From Chelatococcus sp. YT9 (GTDB lineage: Bacteria; Pseudomonadota; Alphaproteobacteria; Rhizobiales; Beijerinckiaceae), in NCBI RefSeq assembly GCF_018398315.1, contig NZ_JAHBRW010000001.1, positions 3,108,501-3,172,500 on the forward strand: a stretch of 64,000 nt of DNA, given 5' to 3'. Of the stretch, positions 54,110-61,444 are shown in pieces. Below the pieces are notes generated by a model. That model did no database searches and was not told where the DNA came from. It saw nothing but the letters and a program-made list of their open reading frames with translations. The translations under genes and the position numbers were made by a program. Numbering within the stretch: position 1 is the stretch's first letter; every line of letters begins with the position of its first letter.

Positions 54110-55369
54110 ATGCATACGGATCTGATCGCCCCTGAAACGAAGGCCGCCGGCACGGAGGTTGCGGCCGCCTTCGCTGATTTCGCCACGACGTTCGAGGCCT
54201 TCCGCGAGACGAATGACAGCCGCCTCAGCGAGATCGAGACCCGCCTTGGAGCCGACGTGGTGACCGAGGAGAAGCTCGGCCGCATCGACCAGGCGCTCGA
54301 CGAGACCAAGCGCCGGATCGACCGGTTGACGCTGGCCGCGCGCCGTCCGGCGCTCGGCGCGCCGGCAGCCGGGGAGGGGGCCGATGATGCGGCCGCGCAA
54401 GAGCACAAGGCGGCCTTTGCCGGCTATATGAAATCCGGCGAGGCGGGCGGCCTCAAGACGTTGGAAGCCAAGGCCCTGTCGGCAGGCTCCGGCCCCGACG
54501 GCGGGTATCTCGTTCCGGCCACAGTGGAGCGTGAAGTGCTGCGGCGTCTGGCGGCGATCTCGCCGATCCGCGCCATCTCCGGCAACCGCGTCATTTCGGG
54601 CGGCCTCTACAAGCGCGCCTTCTCGACCACGGGGCCGGCCTCCGGCTGGGTGGCGGAAACCGCCGCGCGGCCGCAAACCAACAGCCCGACGCTCGCGGAA
54701 CTCAGCTTCCCCGCCATGGAGCTCTATGCCATGCCGGCAGCCACCCAGACGCTGCTCGACGACGCGGTCGTCGACATCGAGCAGTGGCTGGCCGATGAGG
54801 TTGAGACGGTTTTCGCCGAGCAGGAGGGCACGGCCTTCGTGACCGGCGACGGCACTAACAAGCCCAAGGGCTTCCTGGCCTATGACACGGTGGCCGAAGC
54901 CAGCTGGAGCTGGGGCAAGCTTGGCACGGTATCGACCGGCGTCGACGGCGCCTTCGCGGCGAGCAACCCTTCCGACATCCTGATCGATCTCATCTATGCG
55001 CTGAAGGCCGGCTATCGCCAGAACGCGGCCTTCGTGATGAACCGCAAGACGCAGAGCGCGATCCGCAAGTTCAAGGACAGCCAGGGCAATTATCTCTGGC
55101 AGCCGCCGGCCTCCCTGGGCCAGGCAGCGACCTTGATGTCCTTCCCAGTCGTCGAGGCCGAGGACATGCCTGACATCGCGGAGGATAGCCTCTCGATCGC
55201 GTTCGGCGATTTCCGGCGCGGCTATCTCGTAGTGGACCGCGCGGGCGTGCGCGTCCTGCGAGATCCCTTCTCATCGAAGCCCTATGTGCTGTTCTACACG
55301 ACCAAGCGCGTCGGCGGCGGTGTGCAGGATTTCGCGGCGATCAAGCTGCTGAAATTCGCCGCGAGCTAG
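54110..55369 (+). CDS. Major capsid protein, HK97 fold (GTA gp5)
   Basis: Builds the icosahedral head. The 419-residue precursor has an N-terminal coiled-coil scaffold (about 15-85, with EVAAAFADFATTFEAF and LGRIDQALDETKRRIDRL) expected to be cut off by the protease. The HK97 core follows: LSAGSGPDGGYLVPATVEREVLRRLAAISPIRAI, WVAETAARP, GDGTNKPKGFLAYD, AFVMNRKTQSAIRKFKDSQGNYLWQP and AFGDFRRGYLVVDRAGVRVLRDPF. Length and architecture fit phage and GTA capsids equally; the neighbourhood makes it GTA-like. The stop is the first base group of an extragenic repeat. Confidence 0.93.
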   Translation: MHTDLIAPETKAAGTEVAAAFADFATTFEAFRETNDSRLSEIETRLGADVVTEEKLGRIDQALDETKRRIDRLTLAARRPALGAPAAGEGADDAAAQEHKAAFAGYMKSGEAGGLKTLEAKALSAGSGPDGGYLVPATVEREVLRRLAAISPIRAISGNRVISGGLYKRAFSTTGPASGWVAETAARPQTNSPTLAELSFPAMELYAMPAATQTLLDDAVVDIEQWLADEVETVFAEQEGTAFVTGDGTNKPKGFLAYDTVAEASWSWGKLGTVSTGVDGAFAASNPSDILIDLIYALKAGYRQNAAFVMNRKTQSAIRKFKDSQGNYLWQPPASLGQAATLMSFPVVEAEDMPDIAEDSLSIAFGDFRRGYLVVDRAGVRVLRDPFSSKPYVLFYTTKRVGGGVQDFAAIKLLKFAAS

Positions 55370-55430
55370 AGCATCTTCGAGCGAAGTGGGAACCGGTGCG
55401 CGTGAAGAAAATGCGTAAAAACAAAATATA
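55368..55430. repeat. Rhizobial-type extragenic palindromic repeat
   Basis: AGAGCATCTTCGAGCGAAGT, then GGGAACCGGTGCGCGTGAAG, then AAAATGCGTAAAAACAAAA, closely resembles, from memory, an intergenic element common in Hyphomicrobiales genomes. Its ends (GCATCTTC and GAAAATGC) are partly complementary. It starts at the capsid stop codon and runs into a strong hairpin. Only one copy lies in this window, so its multicopy nature cannot be seen here. Confidence 0.6.
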
Positions 55431-55459
55431 GAGCAAGTCCGCGACAGACGGACTTGCTC
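55431..55459. terminator. Strong hairpin between convergent capsid and serine protease genes
   Basis: A perfect 11-bp stem (GAGCAAGTCCG at 55431-55441, CGGACTTGCTC at 55449-55459) with a 7-nt loop. It is 62 nt after the capsid stop and 10 nt before the convergent protease stop at 55469. It has no T-run. It may slow or end transcription from both sides, which would affect supply of downstream structural genes. Confidence 0.6.
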
Positions 55460-55468
55460 CAGGGTGGT

Positions 55469-56293
55469 TCAATCCCCAACCCAGCTCGCGCGCCGGCCCC
55501 AGCCCCCCAGCGTCCTGTCGATGAAGGCGCGCTGCGGACCGACGAGCACGCCCTGGCTGAGGAGGCCGCAGTCACGCTTGCCCGGCCCCTTCGACCAGGT
55601 GCTGATGGCAATGATGGCGCCTGACTTAAGCGCGATAGGCCCGCCGGAATCGCCCCGGCAGACGCCGGCGCCCGCGGACTTGCCTAGCCCTTGTCTGTCG
55701 GCTGCCCAGATCAGAATGCTGCTCGGTCCGTAAGGTTCTACGACGGCGAGCGGTGCCGTGCGGAAGGTGCCGCTCGAGGCGCCGTCGCCCTCGCGAGCCA
55801 CGCCCCAACCCCCGAGCATCAGGGACGTACCAGGCGCAGGGGATCGCTGGGCGGCCACGAGACTGGCGGTCGAAAACTGCACCGGCAAGGGCGATGGCAG
55901 GCGCACCAGCGCCAGATCTATCGATCTTTGACGCGTGCGGATGGCGTTTGGGACGTAGCCCGGATGAACGGCTATGGAGCGCGGTTCGATGAGGACCGGC
56001 TCGCCCCGCTCGCGGAAATGCACGCGGAAGGCATCGGCGCCGGTTACACAATGAGCGGCGGTCAGAACAGCGTCAGGTGCAACGACGACCGCCGAGCAGA
56101 CGCTGCCGCGGGATCCGAGGACCATGACGCTCGCCGCGGCGAGCGATCCCCCATCGCCGGTGGCGCCGACCACCGCCTTTGCCGAGGGCGCGCCGGCGAG
56201 GAGAGCGGACACCAGGAGGCTGAGCGCCAGAGCATGTCGCGCGATGGTGCGGGTCTTCGCACTCAGCTCATGCATGGCGCTCGTCTCAAACAT
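55469..56293 (-). CDS. Secreted trypsin-like serine protease (S1 family)
   Basis: A 274-residue exported protease. Residues 1-40 are a signal peptide (MFETSAMHELSAKTRTIARH, then a hydrophobic core ending SAKA). The chymotrypsin fold has the complete triad: His in LTAAHC (H81), Asp in SIDLALVRL (D126) and Ser in GDSGGP (S216). It is therefore probably active in the periplasm or outside the cell. It sits on the opposite strand inside the otherwise uniformly plus-strand structural cluster, between capsid and connector, with a repeat element at its 3' side. The start is ATG at 56293 (GGGAG 8 nt upstream); a frame to 56464 would overlap the connector gene. It is not a usual GTA gene. Confidence 0.88.
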   Translation of the reverse strand: MFETSAMHELSAKTRTIARHALALSLLVSALLAGAPSAKAVVGATGDGGSLAAASVMVLGSRGSVCSAVVVAPDAVLTAAHCVTGADAFRVHFRERGEPVLIEPRSIAVHPGYVPNAIRTRQRSIDLALVRLPSPLPVQFSTASLVAAQRSPAPGTSLMLGGWGVAREGDGASSGTFRTAPLAVVEPYGPSSILIWAADRQGLGKSAGAGVCRGDSGGPIALKSGAIIAISTWSKGPGKRDCGLLSQGVLVGPQRAFIDRTLGGWGRRASWVGD

Positions 56294-56408
56294 GCGGTTG
56301 CTCCCTTTCGGCGCGCCAACGCTTAAGCGCGGAGGCGCCGGAAGGGAAGTGCCGATCGGCAACGCGTCTCGCCAAAAGAGCTGCGCGAGATTTGTCCAGG
56401 AGCTGCGA

Positions 56409-56972
56409 ATGACCGCGACATTGATCGAGGGGCCGGAGCGGGAGCCTGTCTCACTGATCGACATGAAGACCTATCTGCGCGTCTGCGATGACAGCGACGA
56501 CGATTTGATCGCCTCGCTGATCACCGCAGCGCGGGGTGCGATCGAAACCACGACCGGACGCCAGATGATGCGCCAGACCTGGCGGTTGGTGCTCGACGCC
56601 TGGCCGCTGGCGCGCATCCTACGCGTGCCGATCGGCCCGCTGCTCGGGCTGGCGGCCGCGCGGATCGCCGACGCAACTGGCGGTTTGCAGGCCGTGCCCC
56701 CCGGCTATTTCGTGGTAGGCGCGCTCTCGGGTGTCGGCCGCATCGCACTCGGCCCGGATGTACCGGAGCCGGGGGTGTCCACAGCCGGTATCGAGCTCGA
56801 TCTCGTGGTGGGCTACGGCACAGATCCCGAGCGTGTGCCGATGCCAATGCGGCAGGCCCTGCGTCAGCTCGTTGCCGGCTGGTACGAGCGCCGGGGCGAT
56901 ACCGCCGCCGCGGCCACGCTTCCCGATGAAGTCGCGGCTTTGCTCGCGCCCTATCGCCCGGTGAGGCTCTGA
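56409..56972 (+). CDS. Head-tail connector protein (gp6-like)
   Basis: A 187-residue adaptor that would sit under the portal ring. It has PVSLIDMKTYLRVCDDSDDDLIASLITAARGAIETTTGRQMM near the N-terminus, the standard pattern of the Phage_connect_1/gp6 family (YqbG-like), and LDLVVGYGTDPERVPMPMRQALRQLVAGWYERR near the end. The start is ATG at 56409 with GGAG upstream, replacing a longer frame that runs back through the serine protease gene. It follows the protease gene's promoter region, so this half of the cluster may need its own promoter. Confidence 0.87.
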   Translation: MTATLIEGPEREPVSLIDMKTYLRVCDDSDDDLIASLITAARGAIETTTGRQMMRQTWRLVLDAWPLARILRVPIGPLLGLAAARIADATGGLQAVPPGYFVVGALSGVGRIALGPDVPEPGVSTAGIELDLVVGYGTDPERVPMPMRQALRQLVAGWYERRGDTAAAATLPDEVAALLAPYRPVRL

Positions 56973-56973
56973 C

Positions 56974-57300
56974 ATGGAGATCGGCATGATGCGCCGCCCG
57001 CTCATTCTGGAGCGGGCGGTCGACACCCTCGACGACGTCGGCGGCGTCACACGGCGCTGGTGCAGGGTCGCCCGGCTGTGGGCGGCGATGGAGCGGACGC
57101 AGGGTACCTCCAGCGAGCGCGACCGCAGCGACCGGCGCGAACTCGCCATGGCCTATCGCGTCACGCTGCGCTGGCGCGGCGACATCACCGGCAATCACCG
57201 GTTCCGCGACGGCAGGCGCCTGTTCGCCGTTCTGAGCGCGGCGGATCCCGATGGCCGCCGGCGCCGGCTTGTCTGCACCGTCGAGGAGGTGACACCATGA
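56974..57300 (+). CDS. Head closure / head-tail adaptor protein
   Basis: A 108-residue protein of the phage head-tail joining family (SPP1 gp16/HK97 gp10 class): MEIGMMRRPLILERAVDTLDDVGGVTRRW, VARLWAAMERTQGT, TLRWRGDITGNHRFRDGRRLFAVLSAADPDGRRRRLVCTVEE, a small beta-barrel with conserved RWRGDI and RF pattern. It caps the connector ring. One nt separates it from the connector gene, and it overlaps the next gene by 4 nt. Confidence 0.83.
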   Translation: MEIGMMRRPLILERAVDTLDDVGGVTRRWCRVARLWAAMERTQGTSSERDRSDRRELAMAYRVTLRWRGDITGNHRFRDGRRLFAVLSAADPDGRRRRLVCTVEEVTP

Positions 57301-57749
57301 GCGACACGATGAGTGATCCATCGTCGGCGGAACTGGAAAGCCCGGTGCTGGCGCTCCGCCGCGCCATCCTTGGCCGTCTCGCGGCGGATGTGGATCTCAC
57401 CGTCATTCTCGGCGGAGCACGCATTCATGACGCGGTGCCGCGTGCGGCGTCAGGCGTGTTCGTGGTCTTCGGGGAGGCCCGTTGCCGCGACTGGTCGACT
57501 ATGACGGACCGGGGGCACGAGCAGGACATCAGCCTGACGGTCTGGTCCAGGCCGGGCGGAGCGCGGCCGGCACTCGCCGCCGCGGCGCGCATCGAGCGGC
57601 TGCTGCATGACGCATCGCTGCCGCTCGCGGGGCATCGCCTCGTCAATCTTCGCGTCACGGCGACGGAGGTGCGGCGCGACGAGCGCGCCGACCTCGCCCG
57701 GGTCACGGTGCGGCTGCGCGCCGTCACAGAATGTCTCGCGACGCCCTGA
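57297..57749 (+). CDS. DUF3168 tail-completion protein (GTA gp8)
   Basis: A 150-residue protein of the DUF3168 family, which forms the tail terminator in siphophages and GTAs: LALRRAILGRLAADVDLTVILGGARIHDAVPRAAS, FVVFGEARCRDWSTMTDRGHEQDISLTVWSRPGG and HRLVNLRVTATEVRRDERADLARVTVRLRAVTE. Starts with ATG at 57297 with GAGGAGGTG upstream and a 4-nt overlap. Confidence 0.87.
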   Translation: MSDTMSDPSSAELESPVLALRRAILGRLAADVDLTVILGGARIHDAVPRAASGVFVVFGEARCRDWSTMTDRGHEQDISLTVWSRPGGARPALAAAARIERLLHDASLPLAGHRLVNLRVTATEVRRDERADLARVTVRLRAVTECLATP

Positions 57750-57769
57750 CCTCAAGAAGTTTCCCGATA

Positions 57770-57803
57770 TTCAGCCAAGATTTCGGCCAAGATTCAGCCA
57801 AGA
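57770..57803 (+). repeat. Three 11-bp direct repeats before the major tail gene
   Basis: TTCAGCCAAGA (57770-57780), TTCGGCCAAGA (57782-57792) and TTCAGCCAAGA (57793-57803) lie in the leader, the last one merging into the AGAGGA ribosome site of the major tail protein. Repeats in front of this abundant protein could influence translation; no evidence beyond position. Confidence 0.65.
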
Positions 57804-57815
57804 GGACGATTGGAC

Positions 57816-58226
57816 ATGAGCGCCCAGAAAGGCAAGGACCTCCTGCTGAAGGTGGCGGGGGATCCCGCCGGCTTCGTCACCGTGGCGGGCCTGCGCAGCA
57901 ACCGGCTGGCCTTCAACGCGGAGACCGTCGACATCACCCACCAGCAATCGGCGGGGCGCTGGCGGGAACTGCTGGCAGGGGCGGGCGTGCGCCGCGCCAG
58001 CATCGCCGGTGCCGGCGTGTTCAAGGACGAGGCGTCGGATCAGCGCGTGCGGCAGATCTTTTTCGATGCTGTCATCGTGAGCTGGCAGGTCGTCATCCCG
58101 GATTTCGGCACCCTCGAAGGGCCGTTCCAGATCCTCTCGCTGGAATATTCCGGCGACCATGCGGCGGAAGTCACCTTCGAGCTCGCGCTGGAATCGGCCG
58201 GCGCCTTGACCTTCACTGCGCTATGA
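57816..58226 (+). CDS. Major tail protein (TP901-1/GTA gp9 family)
   Basis: Builds the tail tube. The 136-residue protein has QKGKDLLLKVAGDPAGFVTVAGLRSNRLAFNAETVDITHQQSAGRWRELLAGAGVRRASIAGAGVFKDEA and ILSLEYSGDHAAEVTFELALESAG, the immunoglobulin-free tube fold of the TP901-1 family. ATG at 57816 is 9 nt after AGAGGA; TTG at 57810 is too close to it. It overlaps gp10 by 4 nt. Confidence 0.88.
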   Translation: MSAQKGKDLLLKVAGDPAGFVTVAGLRSNRLAFNAETVDITHQQSAGRWRELLAGAGVRRASIAGAGVFKDEASDQRVRQIFFDAVIVSWQVVIPDFGTLEGPFQILSLEYSGDHAAEVTFELALESAGALTFTAL

Positions 58227-58591
58227 GCCCGGCGATGACCGCGCGACGCGCCAACCGCCACCGCGGCGAGGTCGAGGCCGAGTTCGGCGGCGAGCGCCAT
58301 GTGCTCTGCCTGACTCTCGGGGCGCTCGCGGAGCTCGAGACCGCCTTTGGGGCAGACGACCTTGCGACGCTCGGCCAGCGGCTCAGCGAGGGGCGGTTGT
58401 CCGCCCGCGACATCATCCGTATTCTCGGGGCCGGCCTTCGCGGCGCCGGCACGACGCTCTCGGACGCGGAGGTGGCCGGATTGCCTGTCGCCGGCCATCT
58501 CGATGCCTATGCGCAGGCGGTTGCGGATCTGCTCGCGGCGGCCTTCGGCATGGGCGCCCCCGAAATCCCCGAGACCGCCGCAAACCCTTGA
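58223..58591 (+). CDS. GTA gp10-like tail protein
   Basis: A 122-residue protein of the gene-transfer-agent gp10 family (PF11836): NRHRGEVEAEFGGERHVLCLTLGALAELETAFGADDLATLGQRLSEGRLSARDIIRILGAGLRGAGT. The family has the tail-chaperone-like position after the tube gene. This family is characteristic of GTAs and related prophages and supports the GTA reading. It overlaps both neighbours by 4 nt. Confidence 0.85.
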   Translation: MSPAMTARRANRHRGEVEAEFGGERHVLCLTLGALAELETAFGADDLATLGQRLSEGRLSARDIIRILGAGLRGAGTTLSDAEVAGLPVAGHLDAYAQAVADLLAAAFGMGAPEIPETAANP

Positions 58592-58845
58592 TCGCCGCAG
58601 GACGCCCCGAAGCCGGGCCGTCGCCCGTCCCGCTGCCGTGGGATGCGGCGATGGCCTTCGGCCTCGGCGTCCTGCGGCTGGTGCCCGCTGACTTCTGGGG
58701 GATGACGCCGCGTGAATTTGCCGCCGCCGTCAAGGGCCTGACCGGGCGAAATCTGCGGTCCATGCCACTGGATCGAGCGCGGCTCGCACAACTGATGGCG
58801 GCTTTTCCGGATCAGACCAGGTCTCAGTACCAAGAGGAGCAATGA
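58588..58845 (+). CDS. Tail assembly chaperone (GTA gp10.1, rcc01693 family)
   Basis: An 85-residue protein with PWDAAMAFGLGVLRLVPADFWGMTPREFAAAVKGL, the conserved core of the rcc01693 family that follows gp10 in R. capsulatus-type clusters. It begins with a rare TTG (58588), overlapping gp10's stop (TTGA), which is consistent with the rest of the operon. Confidence 0.82.
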   Translation: MIAAGRPEAGPSPVPLPWDAAMAFGLGVLRLVPADFWGMTPREFAAAVKGLTGRNLRSMPLDRARLAQLMAAFPDQTRSQYQEEQ

Positions 58846-59447
58846 TCATGGCTGACGGCCATCTGCCGGACGACGACCTTGTGTCGCTGGCCAATGCGCA
58901 CGATGCGCTGAAGGATCTCGATAGCCTGTCGCGTCAGTTCGGCCGCTCCATCAGCGATTCCTTCGCCAAGGCGGCGACGGGCAGCCGGCAATTCGACGAC
59001 GTGCTCCGCAATGTCGGCTCTCGTCTCACGGAGATCGGCCTGAAGGCGGCGCTGAGGCCGCTCGGGCAGGCCTTGACCTCGGGGCTCGAAAGCCTCGTGA
59101 CGTCGGCGGGTGGCTCCCTGCTCGGCGGCCTGTCCCTCAATGCCACGGGCAATGCATTCTCGCAAGGGCGCGTGAAGCCCTTCGCCGCCGGCGGGGTGGT
59201 GGCGACGCCGACCTATTTCCCCATGCAGCGCGGTGTCGGGCTCATGGGCGAGAGCGGCCCGGAGGCGATCCTGCCGCTTGCGAGAGGCGCGGACGGCCGG
59301 CTCGGCGTCGCGGCTTCCGGGGGCGGGGCCGCAACATCCATCGTGGTGAATATCGCCACCAGCGATGCCGAGAGCTTCCGCCGGTCGGAGGCACAGGTCT
59401 CGGCCGCCCTTGCCCGCGCCGTGGCGCGTGGCCAGCGCGCCCTGTGA
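58842..59447 (+). CDS. Short tail tape-measure protein (GTA gp11)
   Basis: A 201-residue protein: charged N-terminal helices (LKDLDSLSRQFGRSISDSFAKAATGSRQFDDVLRNV), then GLKAALRPLGQALTSGLESLVTSAGGSLLGG, then FAAGGVVATPTYFPM and LMGESGPEAILPLARG, the typical C-terminus of phage tape-measure proteins. It is far shorter than those of most siphophages (often 600-1500 residues), near the RcGTA size. Since tape length sets tail length, a short tail is predicted. Confidence 0.85.
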   Translation: MIMADGHLPDDDLVSLANAHDALKDLDSLSRQFGRSISDSFAKAATGSRQFDDVLRNVGSRLTEIGLKAALRPLGQALTSGLESLVTSAGGSLLGGLSLNATGNAFSQGRVKPFAAGGVVATPTYFPMQRGVGLMGESGPEAILPLARGADGRLGVAASGGGAATSIVVNIATSDAESFRRSEAQVSAALARAVARGQRAL

Positions 59448-59456
59448 GGAGCCGCC

Positions 59457-60092
59457 ATGCCCGCTGATTTCCACGATGTCCGCTTTCCGCTCGATGTCGC
59501 GCTGGCGGCGAGCGGGGGGCCGGAATGGCGCACCGACGTCGTCATCCTCGGCTCGGGCCACGAGCATCGCAATGCGCGCTGGGCCCATTCCCGCCGCCGT
59601 TATGACGCGGGCTACGGCGTGAAGTCGCTCGACGCGCTGGCGGCGGTGCTCGCCTTCTTCGAGGAGCGCCGTGGCCGCCTCTTCGGCTTTCGCTGGCACG
59701 ACCGGCTCGACGGCAAATCCTGCATGCCCTCCGGGGTTCCCCAGCCGACCGACCAGGTGATCGGGCAGGGCGACGGCGAGCGCGTCGCCTTCCCGCTCGT
59801 CAAGACCTATGGCTCCGTCCACGACCCCTACGCGCGCCGCGTCGCCAGGCCCGTTGCCGGCTCGGTGCGCGTGGCGATCGACAGTATCGAGCAGTCCGCC
59901 GCGACCTTCACCTGTGACGCCGCGACGGGCCTCGTGACCTTTGCCGCGCCGCCGGCGACCGGGCAGGTCGTGACGGCGGGCTTCGTCTTCGACGTGCCGG
60001 TGCGCTTCGACATCGACCGGCTGGAGGTGGACCTCGCCGCCTTCACGGCCGGCAGCATCCCGAAGATCCCCCTCGTCGAACTCATCGACTGA
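59457..60092 (+). CDS. DUF2460 distal-tail protein (GTA gp12)
   Basis: A 211-residue protein of TIGR02217/DUF2460: FHDVRFPLDVALAASGGPEWRTDVVILGSGHEHRNARWAHSRRRYDAGYGVKSLDALAAVLAFFEERRGRLFGFRWHDRLDG. In RcGTA this gene makes the distal tail hub. Starts with ATG at 59457 with GGAGCC upstream. Confidence 0.9.
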   Translation: MPADFHDVRFPLDVALAASGGPEWRTDVVILGSGHEHRNARWAHSRRRYDAGYGVKSLDALAAVLAFFEERRGRLFGFRWHDRLDGKSCMPSGVPQPTDQVIGQGDGERVAFPLVKTYGSVHDPYARRVARPVAGSVRVAIDSIEQSAATFTCDAATGLVTFAAPPATGQVVTAGFVFDVPVRFDIDRLEVDLAAFTAGSIPKIPLVELID

Positions 60093-60110
60093 CAAGGCAG
60101 GAAACCCACC

Positions 60111-61004
60111 ATGCGCCTGATCGATCCCGGGCTCGCCGGCCATCTCGCCGGCGGGGTGACGACCTTGTGCCATTGCTGGAAGCTGACGCGCCGCGACGGC
60201 GTCGCCATGGGCTTCACCGACCATGATCGCGATCTCACCTTCGCCGATGTCGTCTTCCGGGCCGGGACAGGCCTGGAGGCGGCTGAAATCACGGCCGAGC
60301 GGGGCTTTGCGGTCGGCGGCGGCGATGTCTCGGGGGTTCTGACCGCCGCGAGCCTCACCGAGGATGATCTGGCCTCCGGCCTCTACGACGATGCCAATAT
60401 CGAGCTTTGGCTCGTGAACTGGGCTGACGTGAGCGAGCGCCTGCTGCTGGAGGTCGGCTCGACCGGCGAGGTGCGGCGCACGGAACACGCCTTCGCGGCG
60501 GAAGTGCGCGGGCTCATGCATCGCTACGGGGAGGAGAGGGGACGCGTCTATCGCACCACCTGCTCGGCCGATCTCGGCGACCGCCATTGCGGGATCGACC
60601 TTGCCGATCCGGCCTTCGCCGCCGAGGTTGCGGTGACGTCGACCGACGGCCGCCTCGGCTTCGGCGCGACGGATCTCGGCGGCTATGCGGATGACTGGTT
60701 CACGGCGGGACAGGTTCGCTGGCTCGACGGCGCCAATGCCGGGATGCGCGTGGATGTGAAGGCGCATCGCGCGGCGACCGGGCGCGGCGAAGTGCTGCTC
60801 TGGCAGCCCGTGCCGCGCGCCATCGCCGTCGGCGACCGGCTGCGCATCACGGCCGGCTGCGACAAGCGCTTCGCCACCTGCCGCACCAAATTCGCCAATG
60901 CGGCCAATTTTCGCGGCTTTCCGCACATGCCCGGCAACGACTTCGTGGTGCGCTATCCGCTGCCGGGCGAGGCTGGCCACGACGGCGGCAGCTTCTTCCG
61001 ATGA
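60111..61004 (+). CDS. DUF2163 baseplate hub protein (GTA gp13)
   Basis: A 297-residue protein of TIGR02218 (BR0599 family): TTLCHCWKLTRRDGVAMGFTDHDRDLTFADVVFRAG, DDANIELWLVNWADVSERLLL, VYRTTCSADLGDRHCGID and CDKRFATCRTKFANAANFRGFPHMPGND. Two cysteine pairs in the C-terminal half are typical of the iron-sulfur-like hub in RcGTA. Its stop overlaps the gp14 ATG by 4 nt. Confidence 0.9.
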   Translation: MRLIDPGLAGHLAGGVTTLCHCWKLTRRDGVAMGFTDHDRDLTFADVVFRAGTGLEAAEITAERGFAVGGGDVSGVLTAASLTEDDLASGLYDDANIELWLVNWADVSERLLLEVGSTGEVRRTEHAFAAEVRGLMHRYGEERGRVYRTTCSADLGDRHCGIDLADPAFAAEVAVTSTDGRLGFGATDLGGYADDWFTAGQVRWLDGANAGMRVDVKAHRAATGRGEVLLWQPVPRAIAVGDRLRITAGCDKRFATCRTKFANAANFRGFPHMPGNDFVVRYPLPGEAGHDGGSFFR

Positions 61005-61444
61005 GCACGTCACCCACTCGGGAGCAGGTCGCCGAGGCCGCGCGCGGCTGGATCGGCACGCCGTACCGGCATCAGGCCTCACTGCGCGGCATCGGTTGCG
61101 ACTGCCTCGGGCTGGTGCGCGGCATCTGGCGCCAGCTCTACGGCGCCGAGCCCGAGGCTCCGCCGCCCTATGGCCCGGACTGGGCCGAAGCCGGTCGCCG
61201 GGAGATGATTGGGGAGGCGATGCTGCGCCACTTCCGGCTCGTCGACAGCGTCCCGCACCGCCCCGGCGACGTGCTTCTCTTCCGCTGGCGCGCGCATCTG
61301 CCGGCGGGCCATCTCGCCATCGCCACGGGCAACGCGAGCATGGTGCATGCCCATGCCGGCGCGCGCGTCGCGGAGGTCGCCATCGGCGCCTGGTGGCGCC
61401 GGCATCAGGTCGCAAGCTTTGCTTTTCCGGAGATCCTGGACTGA
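61001..61444 (+). CDS. NlpC/P60 tail peptidase (GTA gp14)
   Basis: A 147-residue cysteine peptidase (TIGR02219) that would cut peptidoglycan stem peptides during DNA entry. It has GCDCLGLVRG (catalytic C35) and GHLAIATG (His), which define the NlpC/P60 fold. Overlaps gp13 (ATGA) and gp15 (TGATG). Confidence 0.92.
   Translation: MSTSPTREQVAEAARGWIGTPYRHQASLRGIGCDCLGLVRGIWRQLYGAEPEAPPPYGPDWAEAGRREMIGEAMLRHFRLVDSVPHRPGDVLLFRWRAHLPAGHLAIATGNASMVHAHAGARVAEVAIGAWWRRHQVASFAFPEILD

Noticed and set aside
53279-54676. Minus-strand open frame of 465 codons over the prohead protease and capsid genes
   Set aside because: Antisense to genes with clear catalytic and fold motifs; the product has no recognisable domain.
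58824-61415. Minus-strand open frame of 863 codons across the gp11-gp14 genes
   Set aside because: It is antisense to well-supported tail genes with clear family motifs; its product is Arg/Gly/Ala-rich without domains. Long antisense frames are expected at this GC content.
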